Source of the DNA: Thalassotalea nanhaiensis
Lineage (GTDB): Bacteria; Pseudomonadota; Gammaproteobacteria; Enterobacterales; Alteromonadaceae
NCBI RefSeq assembly: GCF_031583575.1
Contig: NZ_CP134146.1
Coordinates: forward strand, 4,216,001-4,280,000
Reading direction: 5' to 3'
DNA: 64,000 nucleotides
In this document: one piece after another, positions 26,445 through 35,957 of the stretch
How positions within the stretch are numbered: the stretch's first letter is position 1
How the letters are laid out: each line of letters starts with the position of its first letter
Program-made: the position numbers and the translations under genes
The notes under the pieces: generated by a model
The model's input: only the letters and a program-made list of their open reading frames with translations
Databases searched by the model: none
Told to the model about the DNA's origin: nothing

Positions 26445-27080
26445 TTATTTAAGCGTAGTTAAATGCAATACTAAGTTTTTGTAATCATTCAAAAAGTCAC
26501 TACGGTTTAATCCGCCAGCTTCAACTTTATAACGACCATTAACGATAATGGTTGGTACACCAGTTAACGCGCCTTTACGAGTCATTTCATCTTGAAGTTT
26601 TTTCATTTGTTTCGCTTTTGAGTTAACACCAAAGCTAGACATTAATTTTTCAAATTTTTCACCGTCTGCGCCAACACCTTCAAATAACTTTCGTAATTCT
26701 GCAGTAGAAGCCAATGGCTTACGCTGAACTTGAATGGCATCAAACATTGCCGCAATTAGTTGCTCTTCTTGAGGCATATGCTCTGCAACAATCATTGCTT
26801 TAGTAATGTTGAACTGTACTTCAGGGCTTGCTGCACGTAAAAAATCAACATGATTCTTTTCAAAGCTCACGCCTTCAGGTAAAGACTTTTTAATGTCTTT
26901 CATTAGTGGTTCAAAACGTAAACAGTGTGGACAGTAAAATGAAAAATATTCACGTACTTCAGGTTTTGCTGAAGCAGTATCACTTACCACAGTGTAATGT
27001 GTGCCTTCTTTATAATCGGCTGCCTGTGAAGACGCTGACGCAAACAGGGCCACAAAAATCAAACTAATAAACTTTTTCAT
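26445..27080 (-). CDS. dsbA: Periplasmic thiol:disulfide oxidoreductase DsbA
   Basis: A 211-residue precursor: signal peptide 1-20 (cut after SSQA), then a thioredoxin fold with inserted helical domain. The active site is FYCPHC (Cys50, Cys53), the CPHC type of DsbA, and the cis-proline loop is TGVPTIIVNG. It introduces disulfide bonds into exported proteins and is re-oxidised by DsbB. The gene follows srkA by 46 nt, the same arrangement as yihE-dsbA in E. coli. Confidence 0.94.
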   Translation of the reverse strand: MKKFISLIFVALFASASSQAADYKEGTHYTVVSDTASAKPEVREYFSFYCPHCLRFEPLMKDIKKSLPEGVSFEKNHVDFLRAASPEVQFNITKAMIVAEHMPQEEQLIAAMFDAIQVQRKPLASTAELRKLFEGVGADGEKFEKLMSSFGVNSKAKQMKKLQDEMTRKGALTGVPTIIVNGRYKVEAGGLNRSDFLNDYKNLVLHLTTLK

Positions 27081-27126
27081 TACTTAACAAATTCCTTGCA
27101 TATATTTTTATATTTATGACTTGGTG

Positions 27127-28122
27127 CTAGTTACCTAAGTTCAAACTTAAGCTTGGCTCTTGTAAAATAGCGTGCTGCTCTTTTAACATTAAGATCTGCT
27201 GCTCCCAGTATTTTTCGGTATTAAACCAAGGAAAATTTCTTGGGAACGCTGGATCTTGCCAACGCTTAGTTAACCATGCCATATAATTGATTAATCTCAT
27301 TGAACGCAATGATTCTATCAGTGTTAGCTCATTATGTTCAAATGAAAAAAACTCTTCATAGCCCATTAATAACGTATCCAATTGTAACAATCTATTTTGA
27401 CGATCGCCAGAAAGCATCATCCACAGGTCTTGAATGGCAGGACCAGTGCGACAATCATCGAGATCAACAAAGTGCGGTCCATCATCAGTCCACAGTATAT
27501 TTCCTGCATGACAGTCACCATGTAAACGTATCTGTTTAGTTGGTTTATATTGATCTTTGGCAATATCTATCACCTGATCCAGTACCGTAAAGAATGGAAG
27601 TTGCAAGCCTGAACTTACCATATTGCCATCGGTAATGATTTCTCGGGCTTGAATTAAGCTTTCTTCGGTAGTTATTTGCGGGCGGCACTCAAATGGTTTA
27701 GTGCTGGCAACAGCATGTATTCTACCAACAAAGCGTCCCATCCATTCTAATTGGTCTAAATTATCAACTTCAAAAATTCTGCCACCACGACAAGGAAATA
27801 CTGCGAAGGTAAAGCCCTGATGAGTAAAAATGCTTTGCCCATCTCTCACTAATGGTGCAACCATTGGTAACTCTGCTGCGGCAAGCTCTAAAGCAAAGTC
27901 ATGTTCCTCTTGAATTTGCGCTAGGGTCCAGCGATTCGGTCGATAAAACTTAGTGACATACTTCACCAAATCATCATCATGAAATTGATAAACCCGGTTC
28001 TCATAACTGTTTAACGCCAGCAAACCACTGGCAACACTAAAACCTGCAGCTTCTAAACCATCAATAATGGTTTCAGGCCTAAGGGATGCAAAACTAAAAT
28101 CTGCCAAATCACTTGTACTCAT
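27127..28122 (-). CDS. srkA: Stress-response Ser/Thr kinase SrkA (YihE)
   Basis: A 331-residue aminoglycoside-phosphotransferase-fold kinase. The catalytic loop is HGDCHAGN (201-208, Asp203), the metal loop FVDLDDC (218-224), and the N-lobe contains RVYQF and VTKFYRPNRW. In E. coli SrkA protects cells against stress-induced death and is cotranscribed with dsbA; the same pairing is seen here. Its start overlaps the stop of ccoG by 4 nt, so ccoG-srkA-dsbA reads as one transcription unit. Confidence 0.92.
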   Translation of the reverse strand: MSTSDLADFSFASLRPETIIDGLEAAGFSVASGLLALNSYENRVYQFHDDDLVKYVTKFYRPNRWTLAQIQEEHDFALELAAAELPMVAPLVRDGQSIFTHQGFTFAVFPCRGGRIFEVDNLDQLEWMGRFVGRIHAVASTKPFECRPQITTEESLIQAREIITDGNMVSSGLQLPFFTVLDQVIDIAKDQYKPTKQIRLHGDCHAGNILWTDDGPHFVDLDDCRTGPAIQDLWMMLSGDRQNRLLQLDTLLMGYEEFFSFEHNELTLIESLRSMRLINYMAWLTKRWQDPAFPRNFPWFNTEKYWEQQILMLKEQHAILQEPSLSLNLGN

Positions 28123-29570
28123 CGTTTATTAAAGAACACGCTGCTTTGTTTAATGACCACATCATTATCAGCAGGTTCCGTTTGATGGATAACAAACGAA
28201 ATATCAGTCATATAATTTTTTAAGTCATAGGGGTCTACTGCAATACTGATGGCAATCGTATGTATTTCTGCGGCATTAACAGTAACAACTTTATCACCCT
28301 GCCATTCATAGTTGCCTAAACCTTCAACTTTAATTGCATAGGTCGCTTGATGTTGTGATTTATTCAGTATTTTCAAGGTGTACACATTTTCAATAAAGCC
28401 ATCGATATTTTCCCGGGCGAGGGCATTTCTATCTCGGATAATATCTAATTGCAGCGGTACACGAGTGGCAATATCATTAATAAAAAAGCCCACCATAACC
28501 GTTAATACGATGGCATACATAAACAGTTTAGGTCGCAGGATATGTACGGTTTTACCTTTTAATACCGTTTCAGTGGTGTAGCGGATAAGACCTTTTTTAT
28601 ACTTCATCCGTTCCATTACGCCATCACAGGCATCGACACAGGCACCACAGTTAATGCACTCATATTGTAAGCCATTGCGTATATCAATGCCGGTAGGACA
28701 AACTTCGACACAAAGGTTACAGTCAATACAGTCGCCAAGCCCCAACTCTTTAGGATCGGCTTTGCGCCCCCTTGGTCCTCTATTTTCACCTCGGCCGTAA
28801 TCATACGAGACGGTTACGGTGTCTTGATCAAACATCGCAGATTGAAAACGTGCATATGGACACATATGCAAACACATGATTTCACGCATCCAACCAGCAT
28901 TACCATAGGTACAAAAAGCAAAAAACAAAATCCACAAGGTAATCAAAAATGACGCATTAAAAGTAAAGAAATCTATGGTGAGTTGCTGCATTGGGGTGAA
29001 ATAACCAATAAAGGTAATTGCCGTTAATAACGAAAACAGCAGCCAACAGCCATGTTTAAGTGCTTTTCGCCAAAACTTATCAAAGTTCATCTTTTGAGAA
29101 TCAAGTTTTTTACGCTTATTGGCAGCACCTTCAAACTTTTCTTCGAACCAAATGAAAATGAAGGTCCAAACAGTTTGTGGGCACAAATAGCCACACCAAA
29201 CTCTACCGAGAAAGGTGGTGACAAAAAACAGCAAAAATGCGCCAATAATACAAATCCATGCAAGCAGGGTTAAATCTTGTGGCCAAAGAGTTAAACCAAA
29301 AATGTTAAACCTTTGCTCACCGATATCAAATAAAATGGCTTGTTGGCCGTTGTATTGCAACCAGGGAAGGGCTGCGAACATCGCCAGAAAGAATATATTC
29401 ATTTTACGACGAATATTTTGGAAGAAACCTTTCACTTTGCGAACATAAATTTGATCACGCGGTTTATATTGCTCAACACTACCCGATTTAGGTCGATGTA
29501 CCTTAATATTTTTAACAGGAATTGTTTGAGTTTGTACTTTTGCAGGCTTTTTATTGTCAACCATGGCCAT
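28119..29570 (-). CDS. ccoG: Cytochrome c oxidase accessory protein CcoG (RdxA/FixG)
   Basis: A 483-residue membrane protein with four or five transmembrane helices in the first half. CGYLC (126-130) is followed by two 4Fe-4S cysteine sets (281/284/287/291 and 305/308/311/315) and a C-terminal Ig-like FixG domain. CcoG handles copper, probably as a Cu(II) reductase, during cbb3 oxidase assembly. The rest of the cbb3 genes are not in this window. An AT-rich promoter region with the short gene at 29721 lies upstream. Confidence 0.93.
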   Translation of the reverse strand: MAMVDNKKPAKVQTQTIPVKNIKVHRPKSGSVEQYKPRDQIYVRKVKGFFQNIRRKMNIFFLAMFAALPWLQYNGQQAILFDIGEQRFNIFGLTLWPQDLTLLAWICIIGAFLLFFVTTFLGRVWCGYLCPQTVWTFIFIWFEEKFEGAANKRKKLDSQKMNFDKFWRKALKHGCWLLFSLLTAITFIGYFTPMQQLTIDFFTFNASFLITLWILFFAFCTYGNAGWMREIMCLHMCPYARFQSAMFDQDTVTVSYDYGRGENRGPRGRKADPKELGLGDCIDCNLCVEVCPTGIDIRNGLQYECINCGACVDACDGVMERMKYKKGLIRYTTETVLKGKTVHILRPKLFMYAIVLTVMVGFFINDIATRVPLQLDIIRDRNALARENIDGFIENVYTLKILNKSQHQATYAIKVEGLGNYEWQGDKVVTVNAAEIHTIAISIAVDPYDLKNYMTDISFVIHQTEPADNDVVIKQSSVFFNKR

Positions 29571-29720
29571 TCCAAAATTGAGGCATATTTCTATCGCTCA
29601 ATTATAACAAGGGTATTCACTAAAAGCGTGATTTAGATTAAGTTTTTTTAATTTTTTAACATTTGCTTAAAATGGGTTATTATCACTATTAATCACTAAT
29701 TCCGATAAAATCGAGCGCAC

Positions 29721-30077
29721 ATGTTTAAAAATCTAATAATAATAATTGTTGCAATAGCGGTGTATTTACACTTTTATCCGAATGAAGAGTTAAATGAATG
29801 GTTCAGTGAAACAAAGCAACAGGCGCAAGAGGACTTCTCTGAGATTGCCGATACCAAAGCAAAAGTAGCACCAAGTAAGTTGATTTCAGTATTACAAACT
29901 GACTTTAAAAAGTTTTCGAAAAAAGAGGTCGCTTATGTAAAACAAGTTGCAGAAACTCGTGATTCATTAAAAGCATTTCATAAAGAGTACTGCGTAGAGC
30001 CTAAGGATAACCCAAGGTTACGCAGACAATATCAATTAAAAGTATGTTCGACTATCGATCAATACAGAATTTTGTAG
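29721..30077 (+). CDS. Hypothetical single-pass membrane protein
   Basis: 118 residues: an N-terminal hydrophobic helix (about 4-18, LIIIIVAIAVYLHFY), then a charged helical region (ELNEWFSETKQQAQEDF) and a basic part with two cysteines (CVEPKDNP..., KVCSTI). The family is not recognised. It is divergent from ccoG and convergent with hutF. It appears real because its start lies 150 nt from ccoG with no competing frame and its composition is protein-like. A periplasm-facing envelope role is possible but unsupported. Confidence 0.6.
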   Translation: MFKNLIIIIVAIAVYLHFYPNEELNEWFSETKQQAQEDFSEIADTKAKVAPSKLISVLQTDFKKFSKKEVAYVKQVAETRDSLKAFHKEYCVEPKDNPRLRRQYQLKVCSTIDQYRIL

Positions 30078-30095
30078 CGTTATATTAAAAAGATT

Positions 30096-31469
30096 TTAGC
30101 GGTTATTACCTAAATCTTGTAACACCTGAGCAAATTTATCGGCGCTCGATGTTTGCTCTGCGTGTTCACCATTATTGATACACCAACACCCATTTACCAT
30201 TACATCCTTTATTGGATTATCTTGACTGGCAAACATCATACTGTCTAAAACAAATTTATTTTGATTGGCAAATAAACGCGTCTTATTTTCGTCCAGCACT
30301 AATAAATCGGCTTGTTTACCTATCTCAAGCTCGCCAGTATTACTACTGGTGCTAAGTGCTCCGGCTTTCGCAGTATGTTGCCATAAATTTTGCCCGACAG
30401 AACGAGTGTCACTGGTTGCTAAGATGGCGCGTTGCTGCTTGATTAACCGTTGTGCATATTCAAGCAGTCGGATTTCTTCAATAGCAGATACGCTGATATG
30501 ACTGTCAGAGCCGATAGCAACTTGCCCACCTTGGTCCATAAACTCAGTTGTAGGAAAAATACCATCGCCCAAGTTAGCTTCAGTGGTTGGACAAATACCG
30601 GCAATCGCTTGCGTTTTTATGATGCCAGCAACTTCTTGTTGATCAATATGAGTGGCGTGAATTAAACACCAGTGTTGATCCAGGTCCATATTATCTAACA
30701 ACCATTGCACTGGTCGCTTGCCATAATGAGCGACACAATCCTGTACTTCTTTTTGCTGCTCACTAATGTGAATATGTATTGGCGCTTTGTCATCAAGGCT
30801 GCGCACATGCTGTACAGCCGCAACTAAAGACTCTTTATCAACTGCACGTAAAGAATGCGGCGCAATACCAACATTGGCATTGCGACTATCTTTGGCCATG
30901 GCAAAGCAGTCGCTTACTAATTGATTAAACTGTTCAATTGAATTAATGAACCGTTTTTGGCCATCATTGGGTGCAAGCGGTCCAAAACCACTGAAGCGAT
31001 ACATAACCGGCAGCATGGTTAAACCAATACCAGTATTGTTTGCAGCATTAAAAATTGCCTTAGCCATTGCAGCAAGTGGCTGATGATTTTCACCATCTTT
31101 TTGATGATGCAAATAATGAAACTCTGCCACTCGGGTATAACCCGCTTTCAACATTTCAATATACAGCTGCTTGGCAATAACTTCCGCTTGCTCAGTAGAG
31201 ATATTATCTAAAAACTGATACATAATTTTACGCCAAGTCCAAAAGCTGTCGTTGCTCTCGCTGCCTTGCTCAGAAAAGCCGGCAAAACCACGCTGAAAGG
31301 CGTGTGAGTGACAATTAACCATACCTGGGATAACAGCCCCCTTTGCTACCTCGGCATCACTCGCTTGCCCATCGGTAATGTTGGTGATTACACCGTTATC
31401 GATGTGTAAGGTTTTATTTTGTTGCCATCCTGAGGCCAGTAAAATATTTTCAGCAAATAGTTTCATCAT
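30096..31469 (-). CDS. hutF: Formimidoylglutamate deiminase HutF
   Basis: An amidohydrolase-superfamily enzyme of about 457 residues that converts N-formimidoyl-glutamate to N-formyl-glutamate and ammonia in histidine breakdown. Zinc ligands are seen in NCHSHAFQRG (His54 and His56 in this numbering), HIHISEQ, LIHATH and GSDSHISVS. The frame is open to 31526, but the upstream part overlaps hutG and lacks homologous character; the ATG at 31469 (MMKLFAENILL) is the normal N-terminus. It follows hutG by 19 nt and the two enzymes catalyse consecutive steps. Confidence 0.92.
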   Translation of the reverse strand: MMKLFAENILLASGWQQNKTLHIDNGVITNITDGQASDAEVAKGAVIPGMVNCHSHAFQRGFAGFSEQGSESNDSFWTWRKIMYQFLDNISTEQAEVIAKQLYIEMLKAGYTRVAEFHYLHHQKDGENHQPLAAMAKAIFNAANNTGIGLTMLPVMYRFSGFGPLAPNDGQKRFINSIEQFNQLVSDCFAMAKDSRNANVGIAPHSLRAVDKESLVAAVQHVRSLDDKAPIHIHISEQQKEVQDCVAHYGKRPVQWLLDNMDLDQHWCLIHATHIDQQEVAGIIKTQAIAGICPTTEANLGDGIFPTTEFMDQGGQVAIGSDSHISVSAIEEIRLLEYAQRLIKQQRAILATSDTRSVGQNLWQHTAKAGALSTSSNTGELEIGKQADLLVLDENKTRLFANQNKFVLDSMMFASQDNPIKDVMVNGCWCINNGEHAEQTSSADKFAQVLQDLGNNR

Positions 31470-31488
31470 AATTTTTGGTATCTTGGGG

Positions 31489-32280
31489 TTATTTATTAAC
31501 AGCGAACTTCGCCATTGCATCAACAAGCAGCGCTAATTTAGGTTTTACTAAGTTAGCCTCTTGTTCGTTGTACGTTAACGTATCTTCATTTAAGTAAGTA
31601 CGCTGTGAAAGCTCAAGCTGCAGGGTATGTATGTTACGTTCCAAGTCAGCATATTGACGGGTAATATAACCGCCCTTAAAACGGCCATTGGTTACTTGGC
31701 TATAAGGAGAGTAATCAACCGCTTCAACAGCGTCGACTAACTCACTTGCACAACTTACGCCGTTATTCGTGCCAAAGTTGAAGTCAGGCAGTTGGCCGTC
31801 AAAAAACCTTGGCACTACAGAGGCAATTGAGTGTGCTTCAAGCATTACCGCCTTGCCAAACTGTTGCTGTAAGCTATCTAACGTTGATGCAATAGCTTGA
31901 TGATAAGGTTGCCAATAAAGCTTCACCCGGCGTTCATTTTCAGCTTCATCGGGTAATTGTTCTGGTAAATACAGCGGTTTAGATTCAAAACTTGTGGTTG
32001 GGCATAACTCAGTGGTATCACTACCCGGATAGAGATTTATTCCCGTAGGGTCTCTGTTTAAGTCAATTACATAGCGACTATATTTAGGCATTAAGATATA
32101 GGCACCAAGCTCAATAGCAAAATCATACAACTTATCCATGTACCAATCAGTATCTTGCACCGACAAACCGGTTTCGGTCATCTTCGCTTTGATATCATCT
32201 GGGATCTCTTCACCATTATGCGGCATGCTTATTAACAGCGGGATTTTACCTTGAATTAACGTATAAGTAGTGTTGCTCAT
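31489..32280 (-). CDS. hutG: N-formylglutamate deformylase HutG
   Basis: A 263-residue N-formylglutamate amidohydrolase (FGase family) that releases formate and glutamate, the last step of the five-step histidine route. Conserved stretches are LLISMPHNGEEIP, RYVIDLNRDPTGINLYPG, MLEAHSIASVVPRFF and LQLELSQRTYL. A TTG at 32310 would add ten residues, but the ATG at 32280 has AAAGG 8-11 nt upstream and fits the family. It is the first gene of a hutG-hutF pair. hutH, hutU, hutI and a hutC regulator are absent from the window. Confidence 0.92.
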   Translation of the reverse strand: MSNTTYTLIQGKIPLLISMPHNGEEIPDDIKAKMTETGLSVQDTDWYMDKLYDFAIELGAYILMPKYSRYVIDLNRDPTGINLYPGSDTTELCPTTSFESKPLYLPEQLPDEAENERRVKLYWQPYHQAIASTLDSLQQQFGKAVMLEAHSIASVVPRFFDGQLPDFNFGTNNGVSCASELVDAVEAVDYSPYSQVTNGRFKGGYITRQYADLERNIHTLQLELSQRTYLNEDTLTYNEQEANLVKPKLALLVDAMAKFAVNK

Positions 32281-32485
32281 GAAATGCCTTTTATTGCCGT
32301 TGTTATCCAATACTGGTTAAAGCCAGCACCGAACACAAGTTGTATATACAAATTATTGAGTGCCAATTTAACATTTTGCCGGGATGCTGGCAAAGAAATT
32401 AAGCAGTTAAATTTGCAAAACCATAAAAGTTTTGTTTTAATCGCACATCTTTCGAAACGAAACTTAATGATTTAAACTGAAACTT

Positions 32486-33247
32486 ATGTCAAAACGAAAT
32501 ACCCAACAACGCCGTCATAATATTCTTAACCAGCTAACCGAAGCTGGCGAGGTAAGCGTTGATCAATTGGCAGCACAGTTTGAAACATCGGAAGTCACTA
32601 TTCGCAAAGATCTCTCTGCGTTAGAAAAAAGTGGTTTGTTGTTACGCCGTTATGGCGGCGCAGTACCATTACCAAAAGAAATCACCTCATCTGAAAAAGT
32701 ATCGAACCAAAAGATGGCTATTGCCATCGAAGCGGCAAAACATGTTCGAGATCATAATCGTATTATTATCGACAGTGGCAGAACTACAGCAGCAATTATT
32801 CCTGAGCTAAAACAAAAGAAAGGCCTGGTGGTAATGACCAACTCATTATCAATTGCTGACTCATTGAATGAATTAGAAAATGAGCCAACACTTTTGATGA
32901 CCGGTGGTACATGGGATAGCAGCTCAGAGGCGTTTCAAGGCAAAGTAGCTGAATTGGTACTAAGATCATATGACTTTGATCAGTTATTCATTGGTGCCGA
33001 TGGCATTGATATAGAACGTGGTACAACAACCTTCAATGAGCTGATCGGTCTTTCGCAAGTTATGAGTGAAGTCGCCCGAGAAGTGATTGTTGTGGTTGAA
33101 TCAGAAAAAATAGGTCGCCGCATCCCAAATTTAGAGTTGCCATGGCAACGCATAAACACGCTGATCACCGATGATGGATTGTCAGCAGATTTACAACACA
33201 AAATTCAAGCACAAGGCATTCAGTTGATTTGTGCTAAAAGTAATTAA
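32486..33247 (+). CDS. glmR: DeoR-family regulator GlmR
   Basis: A 253-residue DeoR/GlpR-type repressor. The N-terminal helix-turn-helix (about 20-45, VSVDQLAAQFETSEVTIRKD) is followed by LRRYGGAV and a sugar-phosphate-binding domain with DSGRTTAAIIP, TNSLSIADSL and FIGADGID motifs. It lies 20 nt upstream of glmS, as the DeoR-type GlmR does in Pseudomonas, and probably regulates amino-sugar synthesis with a hexosamine-phosphate ligand. The name rests on this linkage. The start region at 32486 has no strong ribosome site. Confidence 0.82.
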   Translation: MSKRNTQQRRHNILNQLTEAGEVSVDQLAAQFETSEVTIRKDLSALEKSGLLLRRYGGAVPLPKEITSSEKVSNQKMAIAIEAAKHVRDHNRIIIDSGRTTAAIIPELKQKKGLVVMTNSLSIADSLNELENEPTLLMTGGTWDSSSEAFQGKVAELVLRSYDFDQLFIGADGIDIERGTTTFNELIGLSQVMSEVAREVIVVVESEKIGRRIPNLELPWQRINTLITDDGLSADLQHKIQAQGIQLICAKSN

Positions 33248-33267
33248 TATAAATTTAAGGTTTTAAT

Positions 33268-35100
33268 ATGTGTGGAATAGTTGGTGCAGTAGCACAACGT
33301 GATGTAGCAGACATTTTAGTAGAAGGGTTAAAACGCCTGGAATATCGTGGTTACGACTCTGCCGGTGTTGCCGTTATTGATGATAATAGTAATTTACACC
33401 GTGTTCGTCGTTTGGGGAAAGTGCAAGAACTGGCAAGTGCATTAGCAGATTCTCCAGTAAATGGCGGAACGGGCATCGCTCATACACGCTGGGCTACTCA
33501 TGGCGTTCCAAGCGAAACAAATGCTCATCCACATGTATCAGGCACTAATATTGCCGTTGTTCATAACGGTATTATTGAAAACCATGAACAATTAAAACAA
33601 CAATTAACCGCACTAGGTTATGTATTTGTCTCTGAAACCGACACAGAAGTTATTGCTCATTTAGTTCACCACGAACTCAAAACAGCTCAGTCATTATTAC
33701 AAGCAGTACAAAGTGCCAGTAAGCAATTTGAAGGCGCATACGGTACGGTAATTATGGATACTAATGACAAAGACCGTGTTGTTGTTGCACGCTCCGGTAG
33801 TCCATTGGTTATTGGTTACGGTTTAGGTGAAAACTTTTTAGCCTCAGATATGATGGCACTATTGCCAGTTACTCGTCGTTTCTCATTTTTAGAAGAAGGG
33901 GACGTGGCTGAAATCACTCGTTTTGAAGTAAACATCGTCGATAAAGACGGTAACAACGTTGAACGTGAAATAACTGAAGCATCGGTTAGCCATGACGCCG
34001 GCGACAAAGGTGAATATCGTCACTTTATGCTTAAAGAAACCTACGAACAACCAACGGCTATTCGAAATACGCTGGAAGGGCGCTTCACTGACGGAAAAAT
34101 TAATAGCGACGCGTTTGGACCAAATGCTGATGACATCTTTAAAGACATCGAACATGTACAAATAATTGCTTGTGGTACCTCTTACCATTCAGGCATGGTT
34201 GCTCGTTACTGGTTAGAAGAGCATGCCGGCGTATCGTGTAATATTGAAATTGCCAGTGAATTTAGATACCGCAAATCATTCGTCCCTAAAAACGCGCTAA
34301 TCGTTACAATTTCTCAATCGGGTGAAACCGCAGATACGTTAGCAGCATTACGTTTAGCTAAAGATCTTGGTTATCGTGCCAGCCTTAGTATTTGTAATGT
34401 GCCAGGTTCATCATTGGTACGTGAATCAGACTTGGCATTTATGACTAAAGCAGGCGCAGAAATTGGCGTTGCTTCAACAAAAGCATTTACTACCCAGTTA
34501 GTTGGATTAATGATGATGACAATCGCCATTGGTCAGCACAAATGCATGGATGATGATGCTCAAAAAGCCATTATTTCATCACTTATGAGCTTACCTAATA
34601 AGCTTGAAGAAGTACTGACTTTGGCCAGCAGTATTGAAGGTTTAGCTGAAGATTTTGCCGATAAACAGCACTCGTTATTTTTAGGTCGTGGCGATCAATA
34701 TCCTATCGCAATGGAAGGTGCGCTAAAGCTTAAAGAAATTTCATACATTCACGCCGAAGCTTATGCCGCCGGTGAATTAAAGCATGGCCCGTTAGCTCTT
34801 ATTGATGCCGATATGCCCGTTATTGTGGTAGCGCCACGCAACGATTTAATTGAAAAGTTAAAATCAAACGTTGAAGAAGTTCGCGCCCGTGGTGGTTTAA
34901 TGTATGTGTTTGCCGATGTTGACGCAAAATTTGCCAGTGACGATACAATGAAAGTAATCAACGTGCCACATTGTGATGATGTAATTGCACCAATCGTTTA
35001 CACCTTGCCGTTACAATTATTGTCGTACTACGTGGCAATTATTAAAGGTACTGATGTTGACCAACCGCGTAACTTAGCAAAATCAGTTACGGTTGAATAA
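33268..35100 (+). CDS. glmS: Glutamine-fructose-6-phosphate aminotransferase GlmS
   Basis: A full-length 610-residue enzyme that makes glucosamine-6-phosphate for peptidoglycan and lipopolysaccharide. The N-terminal glutaminase (nucleophile Cys2 in MCGIVGAV) has the [11 protein letters not shown] and HTRWATHG motifs. Two SIS isomerase domains follow ([42 protein letters not shown]). The C-terminus is the expected NLAKSVTVE. It is coupled to glmR 20 nt upstream. An inverted repeat with ATACCAATT ends follows 17 nt after its stop. Confidence 0.97.
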   Translation: MCGIVGAVAQRDVADILVEGLKRLEYRGYDSAGVAVIDDNSNLHRVRRLGKVQELASALADSPVNGGTGIAHTRWATHGVPSETNAHPHVSGTNIAVVHNGIIENHEQLKQQLTALGYVFVSETDTEVIAHLVHHELKTAQSLLQAVQSASKQFEGAYGTVIMDTNDKDRVVVARSGSPLVIGYGLGENFLASDMMALLPVTRRFSFLEEGDVAEITRFEVNIVDKDGNNVEREITEASVSHDAGDKGEYRHFMLKETYEQPTAIRNTLEGRFTDGKINSDAFGPNADDIFKDIEHVQIIACGTSYHSGMVARYWLEEHAGVSCNIEIASEFRYRKSFVPKNALIVTISQSGETADTLAALRLAKDLGYRASLSICNVPGSSLVRESDLAFMTKAGAEIGVASTKAFTTQLVGLMMMTIAIGQHKCMDDDAQKAIISSLMSLPNKLEEVLTLASSIEGLAEDFADKQHSLFLGRGDQYPIAMEGALKLKEISYIHAEAYAAGELKHGPLALIDADMPVIVVAPRNDLIEKLKSNVEEVRARGGLMYVFADVDAKFASDDTMKVINVPHCDDVIAPIVYTLPLQLLSYYVAIIKGTDVDQPRNLAKSVTVE

Positions 35101-35117
35101 GCATTAACAGCGAACGT

Positions 35118-35162
35118 AATACCAATTCGGATAATGATGTGATCGTTAGGCGAATTGGTATT
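35118..35162. repeat. 45-bp inverted repeat with ATACCAATT ends
   Basis: AATACCAATTCG (35118-35129) is an exact inverted copy of CGAATTGGTATT (35151-35162). The ends are the same as those of the larger elements at 37996 and 56614. It may be a minimal or deleted member of that family and may double as the glmS mRNA 3' hairpin. No T-run follows. Confidence 0.65.
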
Positions 35163-35178
35163 AACCAAAGGTCTTCAT

Positions 35179-35802
35179 TTAACATTCACTAAAATCACTA
35201 CCGGTAATAGGTTTTTGCGGATTATCAGGCGTCACCGAGTCATTTGGCGTGTAGTAATAGGTATAACACTTAGTAGTGTTCAGGTTATAACCATTCGGGT
35301 ATATAACAAATCCACGTCCTCTTGAGGCACTATCGACGTAATCTCTATTAGGATTACGAAACCAACCACTATTACGATGACGGACACAAAAATCCATACC
35401 TTCTTCATCACAATCGTTTGAAGTTACTTGGGCAGTACTACTGATATCCACTAAATGAATAAAGGTATTATTCCATCGACCATCGGCATATCCGCCGCGG
35501 ATACGAATTCGTTGGCCACTTTTTAACGTGAATCGACTTTTATTGGCATTTAAATTTTCTGGGTGCAGAGTTATTTGCACCGTAACCATATCTCTAGCGG
35601 CAGCTATGCTTGCTATTTGAGCTTTCATTACCGCTTGATCGGCAGACTTGGTTAAATCTATAAACTTAGGTACAGCAACCACTGCAAGTACCGCTAACAG
35701 TACAACAACGATGACCATTTCGACTAAAGTAAAGCCTAAAGATGGCTGTTTAGTTGTTCGAAAAGCAGCTAAATTGCAGGGGATAAAGCAAGTTCTATGC
35801 AT
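35179..35802 (-). CDS. Type IV pilin-like (MSHA/GspG-type) prepilin
   Basis: A 207-residue protein with a prepilin peptidase site LG-FTLVEMVIVVVLLAVLAVVAVPKF: cleavage before Phe, Glu at +5, then the hydrophobic alpha-1 helix. The leader is unusually long (about 23 residues) and contains two cysteines. The mature part has SADQAVMKAQIASIAAARDMV, as in MshA-like pilins, then a poorly conserved globular domain with several cysteines (DCDEEGMDFC; TTKCYTYYY; SDFSEC). No other pilus genes are adjacent, so it is an orphan minor pilin or pseudopilin that would be assembled by machinery elsewhere. Confidence 0.83.
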   Translation of the reverse strand: MHRTCFIPCNLAAFRTTKQPSLGFTLVEMVIVVVLLAVLAVVAVPKFIDLTKSADQAVMKAQIASIAAARDMVTVQITLHPENLNANKSRFTLKSGQRIRIRGGYADGRWNNTFIHLVDISSTAQVTSNDCDEEGMDFCVRHRNSGWFRNPNRDYVDSASRGRGFVIYPNGYNLNTTKCYTYYYTPNDSVTPDNPQKPITGSDFSEC

Positions 35803-35957
35803 CTAATATCGGCCATATAGAGTTAATATTTATAGTTGTTTTTCTATTAACTTAGAGCGTTAATAATTAAAACATACCAAAAACCAACTCAACAGGCACG
35901 CATTATAGGTAAGTAATATACTGTTAAACAAGCAAATAGCTCCATCCTACGGTAATG

